Assembly: GCA_039720395.1 (NCBI GenBank)
Contig: CM077826.1
Coordinates: 29,198,810-29,262,809, forward strand
Source: Liquidambar formosana
Taxonomy: Eukaryota > Streptophyta > Magnoliopsida > Saxifragales > Altingiaceae
Length of the DNA: 64,000 bases
Direction: 5' to 3'
Positions 36,946 to 47,962 of the stretch are shown one piece after another. A program made the translations under genes and the position numbers. Under the pieces are notes generated by a model. That model worked only from the letters and a program-made list of their open reading frames with translations, did not search any database and was not told the DNA's origin. The first letter of the stretch is position 1, and each line of letters starts with the position of its first letter.

Positions 36946-37630
36946 AGCGTAGAAAGCGTCGCGGATTATAGAATGCCTCATAGTATTTTTATTGTCTACA
37001 AAGCTCCGAAGGGTGTCTCGGAGGCATTTTGGGGCTCCCACTTGTCTATGGCGACTCTAATTGAGTTTAGAGAGCATCGTGGACCCTAGAAAAGCCTCCT
37101 AGGATTTTTTGGACTGTACAGAGATTGTACGGGTGTGTATCTAAGGTTTGCAAGGCTTCCATGGGTCTATGAGAACTTTGACCTTTTCTAGTAAGCATCG
37201 TCAATGGCAGAAAGCCTCCTAGGATTTTTTGGGGTGTATACAGCTCCTACGGATTCATGGGAAGCTTCATGCGGCTCCCACGAGTCTATGGTGACTCTAA
37301 TTGAGTTTACAGAGCGTCCATGACTTTAGATAGCTTCCTAGGTGTTTTTTAAATTGCAAAGAGCTCCTACGGGCGTCGAGGATTCCTTGCGAGGCTCCCA
37401 TTAGTCAATGGTGACTCTAGCTGAGTCTAGAGAGCATTCTACACACTAGAAGGCCACCTGGGAATTTTTAGGGTGTATAGAGCCCCTACGGGTGTCTATG
37501 AAGGTTTGTAAGGGCTGCCATGGGACTGTGGGGACTTTAACCTAATCTAGAGAGCGTCGTCGACTCCAGAAAGCCTCTGGGATCTTTTTGGAGTGTATAG
37601 AGCTCCTACGATTGTATAGAAAGTTTTGTG

Positions 37631-39072
37631 AGGCTCCAAGAGTTTATGGCGGCCCTAATTGAGGCTAGAGAGCGTTGTGGACTCCAGAAAGCCGCCTAGG
37701 ATTTTTTTTGAGATCATAGAGCACTTACAGGCGTCTAGGTTGGTTTTTGAGGCTCCCAAGGGTCTCTAGCGACCCAAATTGAGACTTGAGAGTGCCGTGG
37801 ACCCATGAAAGCCTCCAAGAATGTTTTAGCGCGTATAGAGATCCAACTAGTCCAGGGCAACTGTAATTGGGCCTAGAGAGTGTCGTGGACCCTAGGAAGC
37901 CATCTAAGAATTTTTTTTTTTTTTTTTTTTTGGGTGTATAGAGATCCTTCGGGTGCCAATGAAGCTTTCTGTGGCTTCCACAAGCCCTTGGCGACTCTAA
38001 TTGAGTCTAGAAAGCGTTGTGAGGCTCTCTCAAGTCTTTCGCGCCTCCTATTGAGTCTAGAGAAAGTCGTGGACTCCTGAAAGCGTCCTTGTATTTTTGG
38101 AGTCTATAGAGCTCCTACGGGATTCTTGGAAGCTTTCTGAGGCTCCCACGTGTCAATGGCGACTCTAATTGCGTTTAGAGAGCGTTGTGGACCCAAGAAT
38201 GCCTTCGGGAATTTTTTAAGAGTGTATAGAGATTCTACTAGTTCAAGGCAACTGTAATTGGATCAGGGGAGCGTCGTGGACCCTAGCAAGGCTTCTAAGA
38301 TTTTTTTTGGAGTGTTTAGAGCTCCTACGGGTGCCAATGATCCCTTGTGAGGCTTCCACGAGTCTATGGCTACTCTAATTGAGACTGGAGAGCATCGTGG
38401 ACCCATGAAGGCCTCTGAGAATCTTTTAGAGTGTCTAGAGATCCAACTAGTCCAAGGCAACTATAATTGGGTATAGAGAGCGTTGTGGACCCCGGAAAGC
38501 CTTCTAAGATTTTTTTTTGGAGTGTATGGAGCTCCTACGGGTGCCAATGATGCTTTGGCAGGCTTCCACGAGTCTATCGCGACTCTAATTGAGTCTAGCA
38601 AGCGTCGTGGAGTATAGAAAGCCTCTTTGGGGTTCTTAGAGAGTATTGAGCTCCTACGGGTGTGTTGGAGGCGTTGTGGGGCTCCTACGAGTCTTTTGTG
38701 ACTGCAATTGAGTGTAGAGAATGTCATGGACTCTTGAAAGCCTCCAAGTATTATTGGAGTCTATACAGCTTCGTCAGGTGTCTTGTAAGCATTCTGAGGC
38801 TCTCACGGGTCTATGGCGAGTTTAATTGAGTTTAGAGAGCGTCGTGGACCCTTGAGTGCCTCCGGGAATTTTTTTGGAGTATATGATCCCCTACGGGTGT
38901 CTAGGAAGGTTTGGATGGCTGCCATGACTCTTGGGCGACCTTGACTTAGTCTAGACTGCATCATCGACCCCCAGAAACCCTCCTAGGATTTTCTAGAGTG
39001 TATAGAGCTCCTACGGGTGCCTAGGAAGCGTCATGCGACTGCCACAAGTCTATGGCGACTCTAACTGAGTCT
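37631..39072 (+). repeat. HOR copy C17, truncated
   Basis: A 69-bp deletion in m4 near 38014-38020 joins two GCGTTGT motifs. The copy stops in m14/m15 at about 39070, where a compound junction leads to m1 of the next copy, so roughly 850 bp (m15-m20) are missing. The m3 T-run is about 22 long (37910-37931). Confidence 0.87.
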
Positions 39073-39316
39073 AGAAAGCATCGCGGACCCTAGAAGAGAG
39101 TTGCAGACTCCAGAAATCCGCCTAGGATTTTTTTAGAGATCATAGAGCACTTACGGGCGTTTAGGTTGGTTTTTGAGGCTCCCAAGGGTCTCTAGCGACC
39201 CTAATTGAGACTTGAGAGCATCGTGGACCCATGAAAGCCTCCGAGAATGTTTTAGCGCGGATAGAGATCCAACTGTAATTGGGCCTAGAGAGCGTCGTGG
39301 ACCCTAGGTAGCCATC

Positions 39317-39350
<34 letters not shown>

Positions 39351-41366
39351 GGGGTGTATAGAGATCCTTCGGGTGCTAATGAAGCTTTCTGAGGCTTCCA
39401 CGAGCCTTTGGCGACTCTAATTGTGTCTAGAAAGCGTTGTTGATTATAGAAAGCCTCCTAGGAGTTCTTAGAGCATATAGAACTCCTACGGGTGTGTTGG
39501 AAGCGTTATGAGGCTCTCTCGAGTCTTTCGTGCCTCCTATTGAGTCTAGAGAAAGTCGTGTACTCCTGAAAGCGTCCTTGTATTTTTGGAGTCAACAAAA
39601 CTCCGACGGGATTCTTGGAAGCTTTTTGAGGCTCCCACGAGTCAGTGGCGACTCTTATTGCGTTTAGAGAGCGTCATGGACCCAAGAATGCCTTCGGGAA
39701 TTTTTTAAGAGTGTGTAGAGATTCTACTAGTCCAAGGCAACTGTAATTGGATCTAGGGAGCATCGTGGACCCTAGCAAGGCTTCTAAGATTTTTTTTTTT
39801 TTTTTTGAGTGTTTAGAGTTCCTACGGGTGCCAATGATCCCTTGTGAGGCTTCCACGAGTCTATGGCTACTCTAATTGAGACTGGAGAGCATCGTGGACC
39901 CATGAAGGCCTCTGAGAATCTGTTAGAGTGTATAGAGATCCAACTAGTCCAAGGCAACTGCAATTGGGTGCAGAGAGCATTGTGGACCCCAGAAAGCCTT
40001 CTAAGATTTTTTTGTTGGTGTGTATAGAGCTCCTACGGGTGCCAATGATGCTTTGGGAGGCTTCCACGAGTCTATCGCGACTCTAATTGAGTCTAGAAAG
40101 CGTCGTGGATTATAGAAAGCCTCTTAGGAGTTCTTAGAGCGTATAGAGCTCCTACGGGTGTGTTGGAGGCGTTGTGAGGCTCCCACGAGTCTTTTGTGAC
40201 TACAATTGAGTGTAGAGAATGTCATGGACTCTTGAAAGCCTCCAAGTATGATTGGAGTCTATACAGCTCCGTCGGGTGTCTTGTAAGCATTCTAAGACTC
40301 CCACAGGTCTATGGCGACTTTAATTGAGTTTAGAGAGCGTCGTGGACCCTTGAGTGCCTTCGGGAATTTTTTTCGAGTGTATGATCCCCTACGGGTATCT
40401 AGGAAGGTTTGGATGGCTGCCATGACTCTTGGGCGACCTTGACTTAGTCTAGAATGCGTCGCCGACTCCCAGAAACCCTCCTAGGATTTTCTGGAGTGTA
40501 TAGAGCTCCTACGGCTACCTGGGAAGCGTCATGCGACTACCACAAGTCTATGGCGACTCTAACTGAGTTTAGAGAGTGTCATGGACTCCAAATCGCCTTC
40601 GAGGTTTTCTTAAAGTGCATAGAGTTGCTATGGGTGTCTAGGATGCCTTGCGAGGCTCCCATTAGTCTATGGCGACCCTAAATGAGTCTAGAAAGCGTCG
40701 CGGATTATAGAATGCCTCCTAGTATTTCTATAGTCTACAGAGCTCCGAAGGGTGTCTCAGAGGCATTTTGAGGCTCCCACTTGTCTATGGCGACTCTAGT
40801 TGAGTTTAGAGAGCGTCGTGGACCCTAGAAAAGCCTCCTAGGATTTTTTGGACTGTATAGAGATTTTACGGGTGCGTAAGAAGGTTTGCAAGGCTTCCAT
40901 GGGTCTATGAAAACTTTGACCTTTTCTAGTAAGCATCGTCAGTGGCAGAAAGCCTCCTAGGATTTTTTGGGGTGTATACAGCTCCTACGGATTCATGGGA
41001 AGCTTCGTGCGGCTCCCACAAGTCTATGGCAACTCTAATTGAGTTTACAGAGCGTCCATGACTTTAGATAGCTTCCTAGGTTTTTTTAAAGTGCAAAGAG
41101 CTCCTACGGGCGTCGAGGATTCCTTGCGAGGCTCCCATGAGTCAATGGCAACTCTAGCTGAGTCTAGAGAGCATCCTACACACTAGAAAGCCACCTGGGA
41201 ATTTTTAGGGTGTATAGAGCCCCTACGGGTGTCTATGAAGGTTTGTAAGGGCTGCCATGGGACTGTGGGGGCTTTAACCTAATCTAGAGAGCGTCGTCGA
41301 CTCCAGAAAGCCTCTAGGATCTTTTTGGAGTGTATAGAGCTCCAATGGGTGTATAGAAAGTTTTGT
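39073..41366 (+). repeat. HOR copy C18, starting mid-m1
   Basis: The copy resumes at GAGAGTTGCAGACTCC of m1, after short patches matching m15 (AAAGCATCGCGGA) and m16 (CCCTAGAA) within about 35 bases. The m3 T-run is about 31 long (39320-39350), and another enlarged T-run follows m7 (about 39791-39806). The TAAGGGCTGCC insertion of C15-C19 is present near 41247. Confidence 0.87.
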
Positions 41367-41641
41367 GAGGCTCCAAGAGTTTATGGCGGCCCTAATTGAG
41401 GCTAGAGAGCGTTGTGGACTCCAGAAAGCCGCCTAGGATTTTTTTAGTGATCATAGAGCACTTACGGGCGTCTAGGTTGGTTTTTGAGGATCCCAAGGGT
41501 CTCTAGCGACCCTAATTGAGACTTGAGAGCATCGTGGACCCATGAAAGCCTCCGAGAATGTTTTAGCGTGTATAGAGATCCAACTAGTCCAAGGCAACTA
41601 TAATTGGGCCGAGAGAGCGTCGTGGACCCTAGGAAGCCATC

Positions 41642-41672
<31 letters not shown>

Positions 41673-41717
41673 GGGGTGTATAGAGATCCTTCGGGTTCCA
41701 ATGAAGCTTTCTGAGGC

Positions 41718-41731
41718 TTCCACGAGCCTTT
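41718..41731 (+). repeat. Target-site duplication of element B, left copy
   Basis: TTCCACGAGCCTTT belongs to m4 of the satellite. It is repeated without mismatch at 42437-42450, directly after the insert. Confidence 0.9.
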
Positions 41732-42436
41732 TTTTTTTTTTTTTTTTTTTTTTTTGGATAAGTGAGTAAGTATATTCCAAAAAACCAAGATATACATGAA
41801 GAGCAAAAACAAGCCCTCAAAGGGCAGCAAACTCCCAAATGGAGCTACCTAAGAAACAAAACAAGCCCTCACAACCTGAGGAAAAACAAAACAAGAAAAT
41901 GAAACTCTCACACCCCGAGAGGAGGCCAAAATAAACACTAAAGCGACCAATCAACCCCCTGTTGGATTAGGAGATTTAATGGTGATCTTAGAGGAGCGGA
42001 TTGGGAGCCTATTAGTAGAATCTTTAATACAAGATTTGCTAGGCTTGAGCTTTAAACTCGCTAGAGCACTCTCCATAAACTTTGAACTCTCATTTTGCAT
42101 CTTGCTAGTTGAGGTTGCTGTTGTGGAATTGATGGAACTAGGCATGACAAAAATGCCTTTCCTAGAAACGTCCAAAGGAACATTGGTAGTAGCATTCTTT
42201 TGCATTCTAGGAGACAAAATTACTTTATCTCTCCCTTTTCTGGCTACAACCGTCCACTCAGAAGATTTCTCATTAACCATAGGTTCATTCAACTTCTGCT
42301 GAGGCAAAGGAGAGCTCCCAAGAGTAGCACAAACATCCTTAGGCTGTTCATTTGCTTTCGGAGAAGAAGATATTGTCTCTGAAGAGCTAGCATTATTATC
42401 CTTATCCTGCTGGGAGGAAGGGATAACTACTGGTGA
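41729..42436 (-). mobile_element. Element B: short LINE-type insertion with ORF1-like coding end and no ORF2
   Basis: A minus-strand insertion of about 0.7 kb has a 27-base T-run (41729-41755) and a perfect 14-bp TSD, TTCCACGAGCCTTT, at 41718-41731 and 42437-42450. Its terminal CTCACTTATCC before the tail and its TCGGGGTGTGAGAG motif match the 3' ends of LINEs A and D, so it is LINE-mobilised. Upstream of the 3' UTR is an open frame resembling the C-terminal tail of a plant LINE ORF1. No endonuclease, RT or zf-RVT sequence lies between. It could be an internally deleted non-autonomous LINE or a mobilised host or spliced transcript. Confidence 0.82.
41951..42436 (-). pseudogene. ORF1-like C-terminal fragment in element B
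   Basis: About 160 codons are open from the 5' truncation point at 42436 down to a TGA at 41951-41953. The sequence is rich in Ser, Lys, Asn and Thr. It contains EWTVVARKGRDK, a pattern of the type found downstream of the zink knuckle in plant LINE ORF1-like proteins, and ends in KSPNPTGG. I see no zinc knuckle or DUF4283 core; these would lie upstream and were lost by truncation. No ATG is seen at the start; the frame merely opens at the junction. It does not resemble the ORF1 of element D at sequence level. An origin from a host gene is an alternative. Confidence 0.6.
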
Positions 42437-42450
42437 TTCCACGAGCCTTT
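42437..42450 (+). repeat. Target-site duplication of element B, right copy
   Basis: This is identical to 41718-41731. The satellite continues from here as GGTGACTCTAATTCAG. Confidence 0.9.
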
Positions 42451-43986
42451 GGTGACTCTAATTCAGTCTAGAAAGCGTTGTTGATTATAGAAAGCCTCCT
42501 AGGAGTTCTTAGAGCGTATAGAACTCCTACGGGTGTGTTGGAAGCGTTGTGAGGCTCTCTCGAGTCTTTCGCGCCTCCTATTGAGTCTAGAGAAAGTCGT
42601 GGACTCCTGAAAGCGTCCTTGTATTTTTGGAGTCTATAGAGCTCCGACGGGATTCTTGGAAGCTTTCTGAGGCTCCCACGACTCAATGGCGACTCTAATT
42701 GCGTTTAGAGAGCGTCGTGGACCCAAGAATGCCTTCGGGAATTTTTTAAGAGTGTATAGAGATTCTACTAGTCCATGGCAACTGTAATTGGATCTAGGGA
42801 GCGTCGTGGACCCTAGCAAGGCTTCTAAGATTTTTTTATGGAGTGTTTAGAGCTCCTACGGGTGCCAATGATCCCTTGTGAGGCTTCCACGAGTCTATGG
42901 CTACTCTAATTGAGATTGGAGAGCATCGTGGACCCATGAAGGCCTCTGAGAATCTTTTAGAGTGTATAGAGATCCAACTAGTCCAAGGCAACTGTAATTG
43001 GGTGTAGAGAGCATTGTGGACGCCGGAAAGCCTTCTAAGATTTTTTTTTTTGGAGTGTATGAAGCTCCTACGGGTGCCAATGATGCTTGGGAGGCTTCCA
43101 CGAGTCTATCGCGACACTAATTGAGTCTAGAAAGCGTCGTGGATTATAGAAAGCCTCTTTGAAGTTCTTAGAGCGTATAGAGCACCTACGGGTGTGTTGG
43201 AGGCGTTGTGAGGCTCCCACGAGTCTTTTATGACTGCAATTGAGTGTAGAGAATGTCATGGACTCTTGAAAGCCTCCAAGTATTATTGGAGTCTATACAG
43301 CTCCGTCGGGTGTCTTGTAAGATTCTGAGGCTCCCACGGGTCTATGGCGACTTTAATTGAGTTTAGAGAGCGTTGTGGACCCTTGAGTGCCTCCGGGAAT
43401 TTTTTTAGAGTGTATGATCCCCTACGGGTGTCTAGGAAGGTTTGGATGGCTGCCATGACTCTTGGGCGACCTTGACTTTGTCTAGAGTGCGTCGTCGACC
43501 CCCAAAAACCCTCCTAGGATTTTCTGGAGTGTATAGAGCTCCTACGGGTGCCTAGGAAGCGTCGTGCAACTGCCACAAGTCTATGGCGACTCTAACTGAG
43601 TTTAGAGAGTGTCATGGACTCCAGATCGCCTCCGAGGTTTTCTTAAAGTGCATAGAGTTGCTATGGGTGTCTAGGATGCCTTGCAAGGCTCCCATTAGTC
43701 TATGGCGACCCTAAATGAGTCTAGAAAGCGTCGTGGATTATAGAATGCCTCTTAGTATTTTTATAGTCTACAGAGCTCCGAAGGGTGTCTCGGAGGCATT
43801 TTGAGGCTCCCACTTGTCTATGGCGACTCAAATTGAGTTTAGAGAGCGTCGTGGACCCTAGAAAAGCCTCCTAGGATTTTTTGGACTGTATAGAGATTTT
43901 ATGGGTGTGTAAGAAGGTTTGCAAGGCTTCCATGGGTTTATGACAACTTTAACTTTTTCTAGTAAGTGTCGTCAATGGCAGAAAGC

Positions 43987-44001
43987 CTCCTAGGATTTTT
44001 T
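43987..44001 (+). repeat. Target-site duplication of element C, left copy
   Basis: CTCCTAGGATTTTTT is the T-run segment of monomer m17. The right copy at 45732-45746 differs by one base. Confidence 0.8.
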
Positions 44002-44102
44002 TTTTTTTTTTTTTTTTTTGGGTAAGTGAGATTGTATATATAGAAAGAGCCAAAAGGCTAAGTACAAAAGAAGCTAAAGAAAGCTACCAAAATCTGTCAC
44101 AC

Positions 44103-44135
44103 TCAAATAAGCTACCCATTTGGATGCTTATTTGA
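44103..44135 (-). other. 3' UTR hairpin of LINE C
   Basis: Arms TCAAATAAGC (44103-44112) and GCTTATTTGA (44126-44135) are perfectly complementary around a 13-base loop, about 85 bases before the poly(A) tail. Position and AAGC core correspond to the hairpins of A and D, while the arm sequences differ. Confidence 0.75.
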
Positions 44136-44152
44136 TTGTGAAAGATACAAAA

Positions 44153-45731
44153 TTACAATATTAGTATACTGTAAGGTATACCCCAATTTGTACAAATTTG
44201 TCTATGAAGGTCATTGTCCTGTATATTTTTGAAGCTAGAAGCTTTGAACCGAACATCATCAGTGATACTCCTAAGAATATGAGCTTCATCAGAGAAACAA
44301 TTGTTATGGAGACGCGCATTCCTTTCTCGCCAAATATTGTAGATGGTGGTAGCCCAGGCAAGCTTTTTAATGCTAGAATTAAAGTTATTCTTTTTTAGAG
44401 AGTGAACAGCCCAGTTGAACTCATTCTGCCAGAACCTGGGAGTACGCGTAACACCACAAATTCTGAGAATTTTGCCCCATACATTAGACGTGACAGGGCA
44501 AGCATAAAATAGGTGGTCCCTACTTTCCTGATTGATGTTACAAAAAAGGCATGTGGAATTAGTAGATAGACCCCAAGCCACGACTTTGTCTAAGGTAGAA
44601 ATTCTGCCAAGAATGGTAAGCCAAGCTATAAAAGAGTGCTTACGAATAGCATCTTGAAACCAAATGATATTGTACCAATCATTAACTTGAGAGCGATGCC
44701 TAATAGCATTCCATGCAGAAAAAATGGAGAAAGAACCAGATTTATCAGGAGTCCAAACAATTCTATCAGGACGAGAATCATTAGGAATCAAAGTATGAGG
44801 CATAGCATCTTGTAATTCCATGAGTTCCAAGGTAACAGTGGGGGCCAGTTCCAGCAAGATTGATAGATAATGGAGGAAACTTTAGCATTAGTAGGAATGG
44901 CAGCATCATAAAGGATACGATTGCCATATCTTTGAAGAATAGGTCCACTGGGATGCCAATCATCATGCCATAGAAAGGTAGAAACACCATTACCTATGAT
45001 GTGCTTAATAAAAGGCCGAATCTTATCTCTAATCTTGTGCAACTTCCTCCATATCCAAGAGCAATCAGAAGGTGTAGAGATTGCCCAGAAACTTCTATCT
45101 TTAAGCAGGTAGCATTTTATCCATGCAACCCAAAGAGAACCAGACCTCATCAATAAATTCCAAATGTGTTTCATGGCAGAGGCAATATTGAGATCTTCAA
45201 GTCGTCTAAGCCCAAAACCACCTTCCTCTTTAGGGGTACAGATACTGATCCAACTAACTTTAGAACCAGTGAGTTTAAGCTCCCTGCCTGACCATAGGAA
45301 AGCTCTAAAAATCTGCTCTATTTTCATATATACTCTTTTAGGCAAAATAAAGATACTAGACCAGAAATACTAAATGCCAAAAAGCACAGAATTGAGAAGT
45401 TGAAGCCTGCTTGCATAAGAAAGCCTTTCAGAGCCCCAAGACTGGATTTTCCTAGTAATTTTCTCCACCAGCCCATTACAATCAGCAGCGGAGAGTTTGG
45501 AAGTAATGAGAAGGACACCCAAATATTTCACTGGAAGCTTGCCTTCTTGAAAACCCATGATGTCTAAAATGCCAGCTTTGGTGGACTCTAAAACACCTGA
45601 GAAGAAGATGTTGCTCTTGTTAGCATTAGCTTTAAGGCCAGTAATGTTTTCAAACTCTAACAAGGCTTGCTTGATTATTTCAACAGCTTCAAGACTGCCA
45701 TGGGAGAAGATCAAAAGGTCATCAGCAAAGA
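44153..45731 (-). pseudogene. LINE ORF2 fragment (RT end to zf-RVT), element C, broken
   Basis: The frame opens at FADDLLIFSHG, the catalytic Asp-Asp box of reverse transcriptase. It continues through LPVKYLGVLL and reaches a stop at 45370-45372 (TAG where D has CAA, Gln). It goes on in the same frame through IRPFIKHIIGNG and STFLWHDDWHP, and shifts frame near 44,840. It then reads the zf-RVT motif CLFCNINQESRDHLFYAC (C-x2-C-x8-H-x4-C) and ends NWGIPYSILIL at 44153. The endonuclease and the first RT motifs are absent. The fragment is clearly related to A and D but is a third subfamily. It is non-functional. Confidence 0.9.
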
Positions 45732-45746
45732 CTCCTAGGGTTTTTT
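45732..45746 (+). repeat. Target-site duplication of element C, right copy
   Basis: CTCCTAGGGTTTTTT is followed by the normal m17 continuation GGGGTGTATACAGCTCC. The single A/G difference from the left copy arose after insertion or by conversion with neighbouring monomers. Confidence 0.8.
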
Positions 45747-46144
45747 GGGGTGTATACAGCTCCTACGGATTCATGGGAAGCTTCGTGCGGCTCCCACGAG
45801 TCTATGGCGACTCTAATTGAGTTTACAGAGCGTCCATGACTTTAGAAAGCTTCCTAGGCTTTTTTAAAGTGCAAAGAGCTCCTACGGGCGTCGAGGATTC
45901 CTTGCGAGGCTCCCATGAGTCAATGGCGACTCTAGCTGAGCCTAGAGAGCATCCTACACACTAGAAAGCCACCTGGGAATTTTTAGGGTGTATAGAGCTC
46001 CTACGGGTGTCTATGAAGGTTTGTAAGGGCTGCTATGGGACTGTGGGAACTTTAACCTAATCTAGAGAGCGTTGTCGACTCTAGAAAGCCTCTAGGATCT
46101 TTTTGGAGTGTATAGAGCTCCTACGGGTGTATAGAAAGTTTTGT

Positions 46145-47962
46145 GAGGCTCCAAGAGTTTATGGCGGCCCTAATTGAGGCTAGAGAGCGTCGTGGACTCC
46201 AGAAAGCCGCCTATGATTTTTTTAGAGATCATAGAGCACTTACGGGCGTCTAGGTTGGTTTTTGAGGCTCCCAAGGGTCTCTAGCGACCCTAATTGAGAC
46301 TTGAGAGCATCGTGGACCCATGAAAGCCTCCGAGAATGTTTTAGCACGTATAGAGATCCAACTAGTCCAAGGCAACTGTAATTGGGCCTAGAGAGCCTCG
46401 GGGACCCTAGGAAGCCATCTAAGATTTGTTTTTTTTTTTTTTTTTCTTTTTTGGGGTGTATAGAGATCCTTCATGTGCCAATGAAGCTTTCTGAGGCTTC
46501 CACGAACCTTTGGCGACTCTAACTGAGTCTAGAAAGCGTTGTTGACTATAGAAAGCCTCCTAGGAGTTCTTAGAGCGTATAGAACTCCTACGGGTGTGTT
46601 GGAAGCGTTGTGAGGCTCCCTCGAGTCTTTCGCGCCTCTTATTGAGTCTAGAGAAAGTCGTGGACTCCTGAAAGCGTCCTCGTATTTTTGGAGTCTATAG
46701 AGCTCTGAAGGGATTCTTGGAAGCCTTCTGAGGCTCCCACAGGTCAATAGCGACTCTAATTGCGTTTAGAGAGTGTCGTGGACCCAAGAATGCCTTCGGG
46801 AATTTTTTAAGAGTATATAGGGATTCTACTACTCCAAGGCAACTGTAATTGGATCTAGGGAGCGTCGTGGACCCTAGCAAGGCTTCTAAGATTTTTTTTT
46901 GGACTGTTTAGAGCTCCTACGGGTGCCAATGATCCCTTGTGAGGCTTCCATGAGTCTATGGCTACTCTAATTGAGATTGGAGAGCATCGTGGACCCATGA
47001 AGGCCTCTGAGAATCTTTTAGAGTGTATAGAGATCCAACTAGTCCAAGGCAACTGTAATTGGGTGTAGAGAGTGTTGAGGACCCCGGAAAGCCTTCTAAG
47101 ATTTTTTTTTTTTTTTTTTTTTTTTTGGTCGTATCCAAGAAAAAGAAAAAGATTTTTTTTTGGAGTGTATGGAGCTCCTACGGGTGCCAATGATGCTTTG
47201 GGAGGCTTCCACAAGTCTATCGCGACTCTAATTGAGTCTAGAAAGCGTCGTGGATTATAGAAAGCCTCTTAGGAGTTCTTAGAGCGTATAAAGCTCCTAC
47301 GGGTGTGTTGGAGGTGTTGTGAGACACCCACGAGTCTTTTGTGACTGCAATTAAGTGTAGAGAATGTCATGGACTCTTGAAAGCCTCCAAGTATTATTGG
47401 AGTCTATACAGCTCCATCAGGTGTCTTGTAAGCATTCTGAGGCTCCCACAGGTCTATGGCGACTTTAATTGAGTTTGGAGAGCGTCGTGGACCTTTGAGT
47501 GCCTCCGAGAATTTTTTTAGAGTGTATGATCCCCTACGGGTGTCTAGGAAGGTTTGGATGGCTGCCATGACTCTTGGGCGACCTTGACTTAGTCTAGAGT
47601 ACGTCATCGACCCCCAGAAACCCTCCTAGGATTTTCTAGAGTGTATAGAGCTCCTACGAGTGCCTAGGAAGCGTTGTGCGACTGCCACAAGTCTATGGCG
47701 ACTCTAACTGAGTTTAGAGAGTGTCATGGACTCCAAATCACCTCTGAGGTTTTCTTAAAGTGCATAGAGTTTCTATGGGTGTCTAGGATGCCTTGCGAGG
47801 ATCCCATTAGTGTATGGCGACTCTAAATGAGTCTAGAAAGCGTCACGGATTATAGAATGCCTCCTAGTATTTTTGTAGTTTACAGTGCTCCGAAGAGTGT
47901 CTCGGAGGCATTTTGAGGCTCTCACTTGTCTATGGCGACTCTAATTGAGTTTAGAGAGCGTC
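46145..47962 (+). repeat. HOR copy C20, truncated in m16
   Basis: The copy runs regularly from m1 to the middle of m16, then joins m2 of the next copy within GAGAGCGTCGTGGACCC (47954-47970). About 715 bp are skipped. The m3 tract is T-rich with a G and a C (about 46424-46452). A micro-insertion lies in the T-run after m9 (47102-47150). Confidence 0.88.
47102..47160 (-). mobile_element. Micro-insertion with poly(T): possible extremely truncated retroelement
   Basis: After AAGA of m9 there is a 25-base T-run, then 24 bases of non-satellite sequence (GGTCGTATCCAAGAAAAAG and following As). The satellite's own AAGATTTTTTTTT then starts again. The repeated AAGATTTTTTT on both sides would be a TSD if this is a minus-strand retro-insertion with poly(A). 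The body is too short to assign to a family. Slippage combined with filler DNA is an alternative. Confidence 0.4.

Larger units (their letters stand above)
34210..37630 (+). repeat. HOR copy C16, interrupted by LINE element A
   Basis: Satellite occupies 34210-35787 and about 36946-37630. Without the insert the copy would be about 2.26 kb. The missing 50 bases lie exactly at the insertion, between GGGTGTC of m14 and TAGAAAGCGTCGCGG of m15. The m3 T-run is interrupted by a C (about 34490-34509). Confidence 0.9.
44002..45731 (-). mobile_element. LINE element C: 5'-truncated L1-type retrotransposon
   Basis: A minus-strand insertion of about 1.73 kb. A 24-base T-run (43996-44019, partly target-derived) is followed by the terminal CTCACTTACCC motif. 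Flanks are CTCCTAGGATTTTTT at 43987-44001 and CTCCTAGGGTTTTTT at 45732-45746, a 15-bp TSD with one mismatch. The 3' UTR (44020-44152) contains a 10-bp hairpin. Truncation falls exactly at the FADD motif of reverse transcriptase. The coding part has one stop and one frameshift. Confidence 0.92.
41367..46144 (+). repeat. HOR copy C19, interrupted by elements B and C
   Basis: Satellite segments are 41367-41731, 42437-44001 and 45732-46144. Removing both inserts and one copy of each TSD leaves about 2314 bp, a regular HOR length. Element B lies in m4 and element C in the T-run of m17. The m3 T-run is about 27 long (41646-41672). Confidence 0.9.
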
